Assembly (NCBI GenBank): GCA_030824555.1
Contig: JAVBXK010000027.1
Location: 1 to 64,000, forward strand
Direction: 5' to 3'
Origin: a bacterium
GTDB lineage: Bacteria; Pseudomonadota; Gammaproteobacteria; Burkholderiales; Burkholderiaceae_C
Length of the DNA stretch: 64,000 nt
Shown here: piece after piece, positions 35,694-44,708 of the stretch
How positions within the stretch are numbered: position 1 is the first letter of the stretch
Layout: each line of letters begins with the position of its first letter
The notes under the pieces: generated by a model
The model's database searches: none
What the model was told of the DNA's origin: nothing
Seen by the model: only the letters and a program-made list of their open reading frames with translations
Program-made: the position numbers and the translations under genes

Positions 35694-36864
35694 GTCTGTG
35701 AATGCTGGGTCGTCCAGCCTCAAGTTTGCCCTCTACCCAGTGCTGGGCAAAACCGTTCAACCTGCGCTGCTCAGCGGCAACATGCAGGGGCTGGAGCCGG
35801 GTGGTCAGCCCACGCTGTCGTGGAGCCGCGACGGCGTGTCGCACGAGCAGCCGTTGCCCACGGGGACGGGGGAGCCTTTTGCCGCAGCGTTGCAAGGCCT
35901 GGTCGATTTGCTGTCTCAGCAAACCGGCCTGCCGCCGTTGACGGCCGTGGCCCATCGGGTGGTGCACGGTGGGGCCATGTTCACAAAAAGCGTGGTGGTC
36001 ACCGACGAGGTGCTGGCGCAACTGGCCAAATTGAATTCACTGGCGCCGTTGCACCAACCGCACAACCTGGAAGGCATACGCAGTTTCCGCCGCGTGTTGC
36101 CCAACCTGCCTCAGGTGGCGTGCTTCGACACTGCCTTCCATGCCACGCTGTCTGACGTGGCGGGCAGTTTCCCGCTGCCGCAGGCGCTGGTTGACCTGGG
36201 TATCAAGCGCTATGGCTTCCATGGACTGTCTTACCAGTATGTGGCCGGCGTGCTGGCCCGGCGCAGCACGCGTGGTCTGGGGCGGGTGCTGATGGCGCAC
36301 CTCGGCAACGGTGCCAGCCTGTGCGCGGCCGTCAACGGACGCAGCGTGGCCACCACCATGGGCTTTTCTGCGCTCGATGGCCTGATGATGGGCACGCGCA
36401 CGGGTGCGCTCGATGCCGGTGTGCTGCTTTACCTGCTGGAGCAAGGCTGGGACCACAAGCGTTTGCAAACGCTGCTGTACAAACAAAGCGGGTTGCTGGG
36501 CGTGTCGGGCATTTCAGCCGACATGCGGCGCTTGCGTTCTGAAACCGGCGCTTCCGCCCGCAAAGCCATTGAGCTGTTCACGCACCGAGTGGTGCGCGAA
36601 TCGGGTGCCATGGTGGCCTGTTCCCAGGGTTTGGATGTGCTGGCCTTCAGTGGCGGCATTGGCGAGCACGATGCCCAGCTGCGTGCCGACGTGTGCCAGC
36701 AATTGGCCTGGCTGGGGGTGGCGATCGATGCGGACGCCAACCGCGCCGCTGTGGGCGATGCGGTCGCGCCCATCCATGCGACGGGCAGCACGGTTGAGGT
36801 GTGGGTGGTGCCCACCGACGAAGGCATGGTTGCCGCCGAGGAAGCCGAGCGTCTGCTCAGTTGA
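35683..36864 (+). CDS. ackA: acetate kinase
   Basis: 393 residues with the family start MAILSVNAGSSSLKF. Further blocks: AHRVVHGG, CFDTAFHATL (catalytic Asp), KRYGFHGLSYQY, AHLGNGASLCA and DGLMMGTRTGALD, then FSGGIGEHDA. It interconverts acetyl-phosphate and acetate with ATP, paired with the preceding phosphotransacetylase fusion 49 bp upstream. There is no Shine-Dalgarno sequence in front of the ATG; a repeat copy occupies that position. The 3' end overlaps the convergent GGDEF gene by 8 bp. Confidence 0.95.
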   Translation: MAILSVNAGSSSLKFALYPVLGKTVQPALLSGNMQGLEPGGQPTLSWSRDGVSHEQPLPTGTGEPFAAALQGLVDLLSQQTGLPPLTAVAHRVVHGGAMFTKSVVVTDEVLAQLAKLNSLAPLHQPHNLEGIRSFRRVLPNLPQVACFDTAFHATLSDVAGSFPLPQALVDLGIKRYGFHGLSYQYVAGVLARRSTRGLGRVLMAHLGNGASLCAAVNGRSVATTMGFSALDGLMMGTRTGALDAGVLLYLLEQGWDHKRLQTLLYKQSGLLGVSGISADMRRLRSETGASARKAIELFTHRVVRESGAMVACSQGLDVLAFSGGIGEHDAQLRADVCQQLAWLGVAIDADANRAAVGDAVAPIHATGSTVEVWVVPTDEGMVAAEEAERLLS

Positions 36865-38035
36865 CCCGCTCGTCGGGGATGGGGATGTTGGCGTCGGCGT
36901 ACATGCGCCCGCGGCCATTGGCTTTGGCCTGGTACATGGATGCATCGGCCTTCATCAGTGCCTGCTTCAGTGCATCGGGTTGGGCCAAGTCGCAAAAAGC
37001 CAGGCCCGAGCTGAAATTCAGTGTGATGCCCAGCGTGTCGCCCGATTGGGCTTGAAACAGGGCACGCAAGCGCTGATCCAGCGCCGCAGCTGAAGTCTCA
37101 TCGACTCGAGGCAGCAGCAGCGCAAACTCTTCACCGCCCAGCCGACCGCACACGTCACTTTCCCGCATGGTGGTGGTCAGGCATTTGGCGAGCAGTGAGA
37201 GGGCACGGTCGCCCGCCTCGTGGCCGAGGCGGTCATTGACCTGCTTGAAGTGATCGAGGTCGAGCATGAGGATGCCCACGCTGTGGTGGTGCCTGCGCGC
37301 CTGGGCAACGACCATGTCGCCGTACTTGAGCCAACCGCGTCGGTTCAGCAGACCGGTCAGCGGATCTGTCAGGGCCTGGCGTTCCAGCTGAATTTCGATT
37401 TCACGGCGCCACGCCACCAGGATGGCAACTGTCGACAGCACCAGGCTGATGTTGGCCATCATTTGCGCGGCCACGTTGACCGGGTGTGGCGTGACAAACG
37501 TTGGGTAAAGCTCGGTGAACCAACCGCCCAAAATGCCACGTCCCAGCGTCAACACCGACATGGCGCCATAGCACAGGGCCAAAAGCACGCGCCAACCCAT
37601 CTCAGCAGATCGTGTGGAATGCCACAGCGCAGCGGTGGCCATCACGACGAACTGGGTTGCCAGCAGCGCGTTGGACCATCCCACGCGGAAAGGGTAGCTG
37701 CCGTAGCCCAGCGCATAACCCAGCGGCATGGCCACGCACAGGATGCGCAGCAACAACCGCCCCGGCCGTTCTCCCAGCCAATGCCCCAGTGCCGCGAACA
37801 TCAGCAGGTTGGCCAGCGAGCCACAGGCCATGGCCAGGACCGACAGTGGCATGTCCCACACGAATTCAGCCATCACGATGGCCGACCACCCGCCTGCCTG
37901 CGCAATCAGGCTGCCGCGTGCAGCGCGTGCCGCCGGGCTCAGCTGTTGCCCCATGACCAGACTCATCGCACCCGCCACGGCAAACAGCGTCAGTGCCGTG
38001 AGGGTGAGAATGGTCTTGATGTCCAGGAAGGCCAT
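36857..38035 (-). CDS. membrane-bound GGDEF diguanylate cyclase
   Basis: 392 residues from ATG 38035 (an in-frame TTG at 38053 is less likely). About six to seven TM segments (residues 8-205) form an unnamed membrane sensor. The GGDEF domain starts at TDPLTGLLNRRGW; its active site is GGEEF (about 300-304) and the I-site RESD. It is active and feedback-inhibited by motif. It follows amn by 22 bp on the same strand, so it is likely the last gene of a gor-amn-cyclase transcript. Confidence 0.9.
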   Translation of the reverse strand: MAFLDIKTILTLTALTLFAVAGAMSLVMGQQLSPAARAARGSLIAQAGGWSAIVMAEFVWDMPLSVLAMACGSLANLLMFAALGHWLGERPGRLLLRILCVAMPLGYALGYGSYPFRVGWSNALLATQFVVMATAALWHSTRSAEMGWRVLLALCYGAMSVLTLGRGILGGWFTELYPTFVTPHPVNVAAQMMANISLVLSTVAILVAWRREIEIQLERQALTDPLTGLLNRRGWLKYGDMVVAQARRHHHSVGILMLDLDHFKQVNDRLGHEAGDRALSLLAKCLTTTMRESDVCGRLGGEEFALLLPRVDETSAAALDQRLRALFQAQSGDTLGITLNFSSGLAFCDLAQPDALKQALMKADASMYQAKANGRGRMYADANIPIPDERVN

Positions 38036-38057
38036 GACGCCAGTGTCGTTCAACAGC

Positions 38058-39587
38058 CTATTGGAACGCTACCTCGGCAAAACTGCGCAGTTTGCGGCTG
38101 TGCAGTTGCTCGGTACCCTGCTGGCGCAGCAGTTCGACCGCGCGGATGCCGATGCGCAGGTGCTGGTCCACCCGCTCGCGGTAGAAGTGGTTGGCCATGC
38201 CGGGCAGCTTGATTTCGCCGTGTAAGGGCTTGTCGCTCACGCACAGCAGCGTGCCGTAGGGCACCCTGAAACGGAATCCGTTGGCGGCAATGGTGGCGCT
38301 TTCCATGTCGAGCGCCACGGCGCGGCTCTGGCTCAGGCGGCGTTGTGGCGTGGTGGGCACGTTGTGGGTGGGCAACAACTCCCAGTTGCGGTTGTCGGTG
38401 CTGGCCACGGTGCCGGTGCGCATGATGCTTTTCAGCTCGTGCCGGGCCACGCTGGTCACGTCAGCGACGGCAGCTTCCAGTGCCAGTTGCACCTCGGCCA
38501 GGGCCGGAATGGGCACCCACAACGGCAACTCTTCGTCCAGCACGTGGTCTTCGCGCACGTAGGCGTGGGCGAGCACGTAGTCGCCCAGTTGCTGGCTGTT
38601 GCGCAGGCCAGCGCAGTGGCCCAGCATCAGCCAGGCGTGGGGGCGCAGCACGGCAATGTGGTCGGTGATGGTTTTGGCGTTGCTGGGCCCCACGCCGATG
38701 TTGACCATGGTGATGCCGCTGCGGTCGGCCCGCAACAGGTGGTAGGCCGGCATTTGCGGCAGGCGCGGGGGCTCCTGGCCCCATGCGTCAACTGCCTCGG
38801 CGGCCAGGCCCGAGCGACGGGTGACCAGGTTGCCGGGTTCGACGAAGGCGACGTACTCGCTGTCAGGGCGGGCCATTTCGGCACGGCCCAGCTTGATGAA
38901 CTCGTCGATGTAGAACTGGTAGTTGGTGAACAGCACAAAGTTCTGGAACCACTCGGGTGCGGTGCCGGTGTAGTGGCGCAGGCGCTGCAGCGAATAGTCC
39001 ACCCGCGGTGCGGTGAACAGCGACAGGGGTTGCGGCTCGCCTGGGGCGGGTTCGAACGAGCCGTTGGCGATGCCGTCATCCATCACGCCCAGGTCGGGGA
39101 GGTCAAACACGTCGCGCATGCGCGCGCGGCGGGCAGCTGTCAGGTTGCCTTCCACGTGGTCATGCTCGGCGAACGAAAAATGGATGGGGATGGGCTGGTT
39201 GCTGGTGGCCACCTCCAGCTCGCCGCCGTGGTTGTGCAGCAGCAGTTGAAACTGCTTCAATAGGTAGTCTGCGTACAGGTCAGGGCGGGTCAGTGTGGTC
39301 TCAAACCGGCCCGGACCTGCCACAAAACCATAGCTCAAACGCGTTGTGATCAATGCGGAAGAGGTGTTTTCTATCGGTGAATTCAGCGGCGAGTGAAAAC
39401 GAACCAGCGGGTAGTGCGCGCGCACACGCTGCTCGTCGGTGCCGGGGTCGCCGCGCACGAAGGCTTGCATGCCTTCACGCAGGTGGTCAATGCCCTGCTG
39501 GTAGATGGCCTGCACCTGTGCCAGTGCGCTGGCCGCGTCGGTGTGGCGCGTGGGGGCCGTGAAGGGGGGGATGTGAATCGTGCTCAT
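38058..39587 (-). CDS. amn: AMP nucleosidase
   Basis: 509 residues. The N-terminal AMP-nucleosidase-specific domain (about 1-190; SPIENTSSALITTRLSYG) is followed by the phosphorylase-like catalytic domain with NIGVGPSNAKTITDHIAVL, GHCAGLRNSQQLGDYVL and ALDMESATIAANG. It hydrolyses AMP to adenine and ribose-5-phosphate, controlling the adenylate pool. Length and start match E. coli Amn. It lies 19 bp after gor, same strand. Confidence 0.95.
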   Translation of the reverse strand: MSTIHIPPFTAPTRHTDAASALAQVQAIYQQGIDHLREGMQAFVRGDPGTDEQRVRAHYPLVRFHSPLNSPIENTSSALITTRLSYGFVAGPGRFETTLTRPDLYADYLLKQFQLLLHNHGGELEVATSNQPIPIHFSFAEHDHVEGNLTAARRARMRDVFDLPDLGVMDDGIANGSFEPAPGEPQPLSLFTAPRVDYSLQRLRHYTGTAPEWFQNFVLFTNYQFYIDEFIKLGRAEMARPDSEYVAFVEPGNLVTRRSGLAAEAVDAWGQEPPRLPQMPAYHLLRADRSGITMVNIGVGPSNAKTITDHIAVLRPHAWLMLGHCAGLRNSQQLGDYVLAHAYVREDHVLDEELPLWVPIPALAEVQLALEAAVADVTSVARHELKSIMRTGTVASTDNRNWELLPTHNVPTTPQRRLSQSRAVALDMESATIAANGFRFRVPYGTLLCVSDKPLHGEIKLPGMANHFYRERVDQHLRIGIRAVELLRQQGTEQLHSRKLRSFAEVAFQ

Positions 39588-39606
39588 GGTCGGCCCAGGA
39601 AAAGGT

Positions 39607-41013
39607 TCATGCAGGTTTGACGGGGTCGCGCATGGTCACGAATTCTTCCGCTGCCGTGGGGTGGATGCCCAGTGTGCTGTCAAACACCGTTTTCGTGACC
39701 CCGGCTTTCATGGCCACGGCAAAGCCCTGCACGATTTCGCCGGCTTCTGCGCCCACCATGTGCAGGCCCACCACGCGGTCGGTGGCGGTGTCCACCAGCA
39801 GCTTCATGAGCGTTCGCTCGGTGCTGCCGCTGAGGGTGTGCTTGAGCGAGCGGAATTCCGAGCGGAACACGGTGACGTGCGCAAACTGCTCGCGCGCCTG
39901 TGCCTCGCTCAGGCCCACCGTGCCCACGTTGGGGTGTGTGAACACGGCAGTGGGAATGCAGTCGTACGCCATCTGGCGGGGTGGCTTGCCTGCTGCGGGG
40001 CCGAACAGCTGGTCCACCACCACCATGGCCTCGCCCAGCGCCACGGGCGTGAGCTGCACGCGTGCCGTGACGTCGCCCACCGCGTAGATGTGCGGCACAT
40101 TGGTCTGGTACTGCGCGTTCACCACGATGGCACCTTGCGCGCCCTGGGCCACGCCAGCAGCCTCCAGCCCCAGGCCGTTCACATTGGGCACCCGGCCAGT
40201 GGCGTACAGCACGGTATCGGCCACCAGTGTGTTGCCGTCTTCCAGCTTCACGTGCAGGCCGTCTGGCTGGCGGTTTATGGCCAGCACGCCAGCGTTGAGG
40301 CGCAGGTCAACGCCAGCCTTGGTCATTTCGGCGGCCAGGAAGTGGCGCACCTCGTCGTCAAAGCCGCGCAACACCTGCTCGCCCCGGTAAAGCTGAGTCA
40401 CGCGCGCGCCCAGGCCGTTGAAGATGGATGCAAATTCGCATGCGATGTAGCCACCACCCACCACCACCAGCCGCTGCGGGAAATCGGGCAGGTCGAACAT
40501 GTCGTCTGACGTGACGACATGTTCGCGCCCAGCGAAGTGCGGCACGTGCGGCGTGCCGCCTGTGGCCACCAGGATGTGCCGCGCCGTGACCTGGCTGTGG
40601 CCGGGACTGCCGTCGGCATTGAGTGTGGCCAGCCCGATGGTGTGCCCGCCTTGCAACGCAGCAAACGCATTGAACACAGTGACCCCCGAGCCGCGCAACA
40701 GGTTGCCGTACACCCCATTCAGTCGGGTGATTTCGGTGGACCGGTTGGTTTTCAGTGTGGTCCAGTTCAGGGTGGGTGCGGAGCCTTCCCAGCCGTAGCC
40801 GTGTGCCTCGTGCGCCGACTCGGCATAGTGCGCGGCGTAGCTGTACAGCTTTTTGGGGATGCACCCCACGTTAACGCAGGTGCCGCCCAAGCCTTCGGTG
40901 CCCAGCACCTCGGCCAGGGCCACGCGGGCGCCGCGTTGCGCGGCCATGCGGGCGGCGCGCACACCACCACTGCCGCCACCGATGACAAACAGGTCGAAAT
41001 CAAATGTATTCAT
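39607..41013 (-). CDS. gor: glutathione-disulfide reductase
   Basis: 468 residues. FAD-binding VIGGGSGGVRAARMAA, redox-active disulfide GGTCVNVGCIPKK, second dinucleotide motif VVVGGGYIACEFASIF followed by YRGEQVLRGFD (basic residues fitting NADPH), FAD block YAVGDVT, and the C-terminal active-site HPTAAEEFVTM. It reduces GSSG with NADPH. First gene of the likely gor-amn-cyclase operon. Confidence 0.94.
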   Translation of the reverse strand: MNTFDFDLFVIGGGSGGVRAARMAAQRGARVALAEVLGTEGLGGTCVNVGCIPKKLYSYAAHYAESAHEAHGYGWEGSAPTLNWTTLKTNRSTEITRLNGVYGNLLRGSGVTVFNAFAALQGGHTIGLATLNADGSPGHSQVTARHILVATGGTPHVPHFAGREHVVTSDDMFDLPDFPQRLVVVGGGYIACEFASIFNGLGARVTQLYRGEQVLRGFDDEVRHFLAAEMTKAGVDLRLNAGVLAINRQPDGLHVKLEDGNTLVADTVLYATGRVPNVNGLGLEAAGVAQGAQGAIVVNAQYQTNVPHIYAVGDVTARVQLTPVALGEAMVVVDQLFGPAAGKPPRQMAYDCIPTAVFTHPNVGTVGLSEAQAREQFAHVTVFRSEFRSLKHTLSGSTERTLMKLLVDTATDRVVGLHMVGAEAGEIVQGFAVAMKAGVTKTVFDSTLGIHPTAAEEFVTMRDPVKPA

Positions 41014-41073
41014 GGCTGTTTGCCTGGGTGTGCGCCGAACTGTTGTCGGTGTGGTTGGATTTAAATTTTATGG

Positions 41074-41117
41074 AAAATATGGCTCCACCGCTTTATTTGT
41101 ATGAATAGTCAGCTATA
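41074..41117 (-). repeat. dispersed ~44-bp repeat, copy D
   Basis: Minus strand: TAGC, 18 nt, AAGCG, GTGGAGCCATATTTT. It lies 60 bp upstream of the gor start and next to the hairpin at 41128-41164. Confidence 0.75.
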
Positions 41118-41127
41118 CAAATAATGA

Positions 41128-41164
41128 GTGTTCACAACCCGGTCAAGTACCGGGATGTGAACAC
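41128..41164 (-). terminator. stem-loop after 3-hydroxyacyl-CoA dehydrogenase gene, possible terminator
   Basis: Two 16-nt arms with one mismatch around CAAGT (41128-41143 / 41149-41164), 19 bp after the minus-strand stop at 41184. The following minus-strand sequence is AT-rich (CATTATTTGT) but lacks a clean U-run. It may stop transcription or protect the RNA end. Confidence 0.5.
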
Positions 41165-41183
41165 CGCAAGCGGTCGATGGCAC

Positions 41184-42041
41184 TCAGTACGTGTACACGC
41201 CTTTGCCCGTTTTGCGGCCCAGGAAACCGGCGGCCACCATTTCCTTGAGCAGCGGGCATGCGCGGTATTTGCTGTCTGCAAACTCTTCGAAGTACACGTT
41301 CATGACGGCCAGGCACACGTCCAGGCCCACCATGTCGGCCAATGCCAAAGGGCCAATGGGGTGATTGCAACCGAGTTTCATGCCAGCGTCGATGTCTTCG
41401 GGCGTGGACAGGCCTTCTGCCAGCACAAAAAACGCCTCGTTGATCATGGGCACCAGGATGCGGTTGACGACGAAACCGGGCGAGTTCTTCACGGTGATCG
41501 GTGATTTGCCCAGACGCTCAGCCATGGCTTTGACGGCATCATGGGTGTCGTCGCTGGTTTGCAAGCCTCGGATGATTTCCACCAGCGCCATCAGGGGCAC
41601 GGGGTTGAAAAAGTGCATGCCGATGAACTTGTCGGCCCGCTTCGTCACCGCAGCCAGCTTGGTGATGGAGATGCTGGAAGTGTTGGTGGCCAAAATGGCA
41701 CCTTCAGGCAGGATGCCGTCCAGTTGCTGCAGGATTTTGACCTTGAGCGTTTCGTTTTCGGTGGCGGCCTCGATGACGAGGTCGGCCGCCTTCAGGTCGT
41801 CGTACGACGTGCTGCCCTGGATCAGCGCCAACGCCGCAGCCTTGTCGTCTGCAGACATTTTTTCTTTCTTGACCAGGCGATCCAGGCTGCCCGACAGGGT
41901 GGCCAGGCCCTTGGCCACGGCCGCTTCGCTGATGTCGACCATCACGACACGGATGCCCTTGACGGCGCAGGCCTGTGCAATGCCGTTGCCCATGGTGCCA
42001 GCGCCAACGATGCCGACGGTTTGAATGGTGGATGTGCTCAT
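41184..42041 (-). CDS. 3-hydroxybutyryl-CoA dehydrogenase
   Basis: 285 residues from ATG 42041; the frame extending to 42317 overlaps the divergent gene and is rejected. Rossmann motif VGIVGAGTMGNGIAQACA, then VIEAATE, ATNTSSISIT, GMHFFNPVPLMALVEII (catalytic His) and NSPGFVVNRILVPMINEA. Standard HbdH/PaaH length. It acts on (S)-3-hydroxyacyl-CoA with NAD(P)+ in butyrate or polyhydroxyalkanoate-type metabolism. Confidence 0.93.
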   Translation of the reverse strand: MSTSTIQTVGIVGAGTMGNGIAQACAVKGIRVVMVDISEAAVAKGLATLSGSLDRLVKKEKMSADDKAAALALIQGSTSYDDLKAADLVIEAATENETLKVKILQQLDGILPEGAILATNTSSISITKLAAVTKRADKFIGMHFFNPVPLMALVEIIRGLQTSDDTHDAVKAMAERLGKSPITVKNSPGFVVNRILVPMINEAFFVLAEGLSTPEDIDAGMKLGCNHPIGPLALADMVGLDVCLAVMNVYFEEFADSKYRACPLLKEMVAAGFLGRKTGKGVYTY

Positions 42042-42207
42042 GTGTGCTCCGAAAAGGTGAGGAGGATTAAACGGACTGTCTGTGCCTGGCGTCTCCAAGC
42101 ATGCATTGATTGGCCAATGCGCAACCCGCAATGGTAGCCGCCGCCTGCGACGGTTTGTGGCGGTAACATGGCCTGCATTGCCGTGTATTGACTCTGGAGC
42201 CTGAACC

Positions 42208-42510
42208 ATGATCCTGGAAATTGCCGATTTGCGTGTGGACGCCAGCCAAGCTGGCGCGTTCGAAGCCGCGTTGCAGCGCGGCGTTGAAACCGTCATTGCC
42301 CATTCGGCCGGTTTCAAAGGCTACAAGCTCAACCGCAGCATCGAGTCGCCTGGCCGCTACGTGCTCACGATCTTCTGGCTGACCTTGGAAGACCACACGG
42401 TCGGCTTCCGTGGCAGCGATGCGTTCACAGCCTGGCGGGCCATCGTGGGGCCTTTTTTCCTGTCTCCCCCGGTGGTCGAGCATTTCGAATTGGTGGGCAA
42501 AACAGCTTGA
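42208..42510 (+). CDS. antibiotic biosynthesis monooxygenase (ABM) fold protein
   Basis: 100 residues. A single ABM/dimeric alpha-beta barrel domain: ILEIADLRVDASQAGAFEAAL at the start, GFKGYKLNRSIESPGRYVL in the middle, then FFLSPPVVEHFEL. These small proteins act as dimers in quinone or heme oxidation, or as unknown enzymes. The partner pathway is not evident. CTGGAG precedes ATG 42208. It is divergent from the dehydrogenase gene. Confidence 0.8.
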   Translation: MILEIADLRVDASQAGAFEAALQRGVETVIAHSAGFKGYKLNRSIESPGRYVLTIFWLTLEDHTVGFRGSDAFTAWRAIVGPFFLSPPVVEHFELVGKTA

Positions 42511-42650
42511 TGTAAGGGGGCTGGTGTGCAATTCAAGCCCGATAGGCCACCAAGACACTCTGATAAGCCGGATGGCGTCTCAGGGTTTACTACAATCCAC
42601 AGGTTGACCTTCAGGGTCGCCCATCCGAATTTAGTCCAAGAAAGATCTAC

Positions 42651-43247
42651 ATGAGCGAAGCAAGCGTAGACAACAGCCGACGCACCTGGCTGATCACATC
42701 ATGTGCTGTGGGGGGAGCTGGGGCTGCGGCCGTGGCCGTTCCCTTCGTCAGTTCATTTGCCCCGTCCGAGCGAGCCAAAGCGGCCGGTGCGTCCATCGAG
42801 GTGGACATTTCCGAGATCCCGCCAGGTCAGAAAATCACGGTCGAGTGGCGTGGCAAGCCCGTCTGGATCCTGCGCCGCACGCCCGAGCAGGTTGCCAGTC
42901 TGGCCAAGACAGAGCCTGATGTGGTCGACCCCAAATCGGATCGCAAAGCCTTCCCCACACCCGAATACGCCAAGAACCAGCACCGCTCGATCAAGCCAGA
43001 GGTGTTTGTGGGTGTCGGTATCTGTACCCACCTGGGTTGTTCGCCCGGCGAGAAGCTCACACCCGGTGCCCAACCTTCCCTGCCAGACAACTGGCAAGGT
43101 GGTTTCCTGTGTGCATGCCACGGCTCCACGTTCGACGTGGCCGGGCGCGTGTTCAAGAACAAGCCCGCACCCGACAATTTGGAAGTTCCGCCGCACATGT
43201 ACCTGTCGGAAACCAAGCTGTTGATCGGCGACGACAAAAAAGCGTGA
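42651..43247 (+). CDS. petA: ubiquinol-cytochrome c reductase iron-sulfur subunit (Rieske)
   Basis: 198 residues. A twin-arginine-type signal-anchor (SRRTWLITSCAVGGAGAAAV) delivers the folded 2Fe-2S domain to the periplasmic side. Cluster ligands are in CTHLGC (125-130) and CACHGSTFD. It passes electrons from ubiquinol to cytochrome c1 in complex III. First gene of petABC; cytochrome b starts 40 bp downstream. A TACAAT box near 42590 could be the operon -10. Confidence 0.96.
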   Translation: MSEASVDNSRRTWLITSCAVGGAGAAAVAVPFVSSFAPSERAKAAGASIEVDISEIPPGQKITVEWRGKPVWILRRTPEQVASLAKTEPDVVDPKSDRKAFPTPEYAKNQHRSIKPEVFVGVGICTHLGCSPGEKLTPGAQPSLPDNWQGGFLCACHGSTFDVAGRVFKNKPAPDNLEVPPHMYLSETKLLIGDDKKA

Positions 43248-43287
43248 TCTGAGCGATCTTCAAGCTCCAAGCGAAATAAGGTTCATC

Positions 43288-44688
43288 ATGGCTGAATTCA
43301 AAGAAGTCCCCGCCGACGCCCCTGCGGCTGTCAAGGCGCTGAACTGGGTTGACAACCGGTTCCCGCTGTCCAAGCTCTACAAAGAGCATTTGTCCGAGTA
43401 CTACGCACCCAAGAACTTCAACTTCTGGTATTTCTTCGGTTCCCTGGCACTGCTGGTGCTGGTCATCCAGATCGTCACCGGCATTTTCCTGGTCATGCAC
43501 TACAAGCCTGATGCGAACGTGGCGTTCGCTTCGGTCGAGTACATCATGCGCGACGTGCCGTGGGGCTGGTTGATCCGCTACATGCATTCAACCGGGGCAT
43601 CTGCGTTCTTTGTGGTGGTGTACCTTCACATGTACCGTGGCCTCATCTATGGCAGCTACCGCAAACCGCGTGAACTGGTCTGGATTTTCGGCTGCGCCAT
43701 TTTCCTGGTGCTGATGGCCGAGGCTTTCATGGGTTACCTGTTGCCCTGGGGCCAGATGAGCTACTGGGGGGCGCAGGTGATCGTGAACCTGTTTTCTGCC
43801 ATCCCGTTCATCGGTCCTGACCTGGCCCTGCTGATCCGTGGTGACTTCGTGGTGGGCGATGCCACCTTGAACCGCTTCTTCTCCTTCCACGTGATCGCCG
43901 TGCCGCTGGTGCTGCTGGGTCTGGTGGTGGCGCACATCATTGCGTTGCATGAAGTGGGCTCCAACAACCCTGACGGCGTGGAAATCAAGGCCACCAAGGA
44001 TGCCAATGGCATTCCGCTGGACGGCATTCCTTTCCACCCCTATTACAGCGTGCACGACCTGTTGGGTGTGTCGGTGTTCCTGATGGCGTTCTCCGCCATC
44101 GTGTTCTTCGCGCCTGAGTTGGGAGGTTACTTCCTGGAGTACAACAACTTCATCCCGGCCGATCCGCTCAAAACGCCTCTGCACATTGCGCCTGTCTGGT
44201 ACTTCACGCCCTACTACTCCATGTTGCGTGCCGTGACCAGCCAGTTCATGTATGTGCTGGTGGCCGTTGTGCTGCTGGGTGCATTGCTGGGTGTGGCCAA
44301 GATCAAAATGCCTGCGCCCTTGAAAGTGGGTGTGCTGGGTGCTGCAGTGGTGGCCGTCGCGCTGATGCTGTCCATTGACGCCAAGTTCTGGGGTGTGGTC
44401 GTGATGGGTGGCGCTGTCATCATCATGTTCTTCCTGCCGTGGCTGGATTTCAGCGAGGCCAAGTCCATCCGCTACCGCCCAAGCTGGAACAAGTGGTTGT
44501 ATGCCGTGTTCGTCATCAACTTCTTCATCCTGGGCTACCTGGGTGTCAAACCACCCAGCCCTACCGGTGAACTGGTTTCTCAGGTGGGTACCCTGTTCTA
44601 CTTTGGCTTCTTCCTGTTGATGCCTTGGTGGAGTCGTATCGGTCAGTGCAAGCCTGTGCCGACCCGCGTGACCTTTGCTGCACACTGA
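43288..44688 (+). CDS. petB: ubiquinol-cytochrome c reductase cytochrome b
   Basis: 466 residues, full-length cytochrome b. Eight TM helices with heme ligands in YMHSTGASAFFVVVYLHMY and FSFHVIAVPLVLLGLVVAHI, and the Qo motif around PWGQMSYWGAQV. A C-terminal extension of about 60 residues (SEAKSIRYRP and on) is common in betaproteobacteria. AAGG precedes ATG 43288. It is the membrane core of complex III. Confidence 0.97.
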   Translation: MAEFKEVPADAPAAVKALNWVDNRFPLSKLYKEHLSEYYAPKNFNFWYFFGSLALLVLVIQIVTGIFLVMHYKPDANVAFASVEYIMRDVPWGWLIRYMHSTGASAFFVVVYLHMYRGLIYGSYRKPRELVWIFGCAIFLVLMAEAFMGYLLPWGQMSYWGAQVIVNLFSAIPFIGPDLALLIRGDFVVGDATLNRFFSFHVIAVPLVLLGLVVAHIIALHEVGSNNPDGVEIKATKDANGIPLDGIPFHPYYSVHDLLGVSVFLMAFSAIVFFAPELGGYFLEYNNFIPADPLKTPLHIAPVWYFTPYYSMLRAVTSQFMYVLVAVVLLGALLGVAKIKMPAPLKVGVLGAAVVAVALMLSIDAKFWGVVVMGGAVIIMFFLPWLDFSEAKSIRYRPSWNKWLYAVFVINFFILGYLGVKPPSPTGELVSQVGTLFYFGFFLLMPWWSRIGQCKPVPTRVTFAAH

Positions 44689-44708
44689 AAGCGTTGTGGA
44701 GTAACCAT

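Noticed and set aside
42018-42317. N-terminal extension of the 3-hydroxybutyryl-CoA dehydrogenase to 42317
   Set aside because: It would overlap the divergent ABM gene, and the extra residues do not belong to the Rossmann fold, which starts after MSTSTIQTVG.
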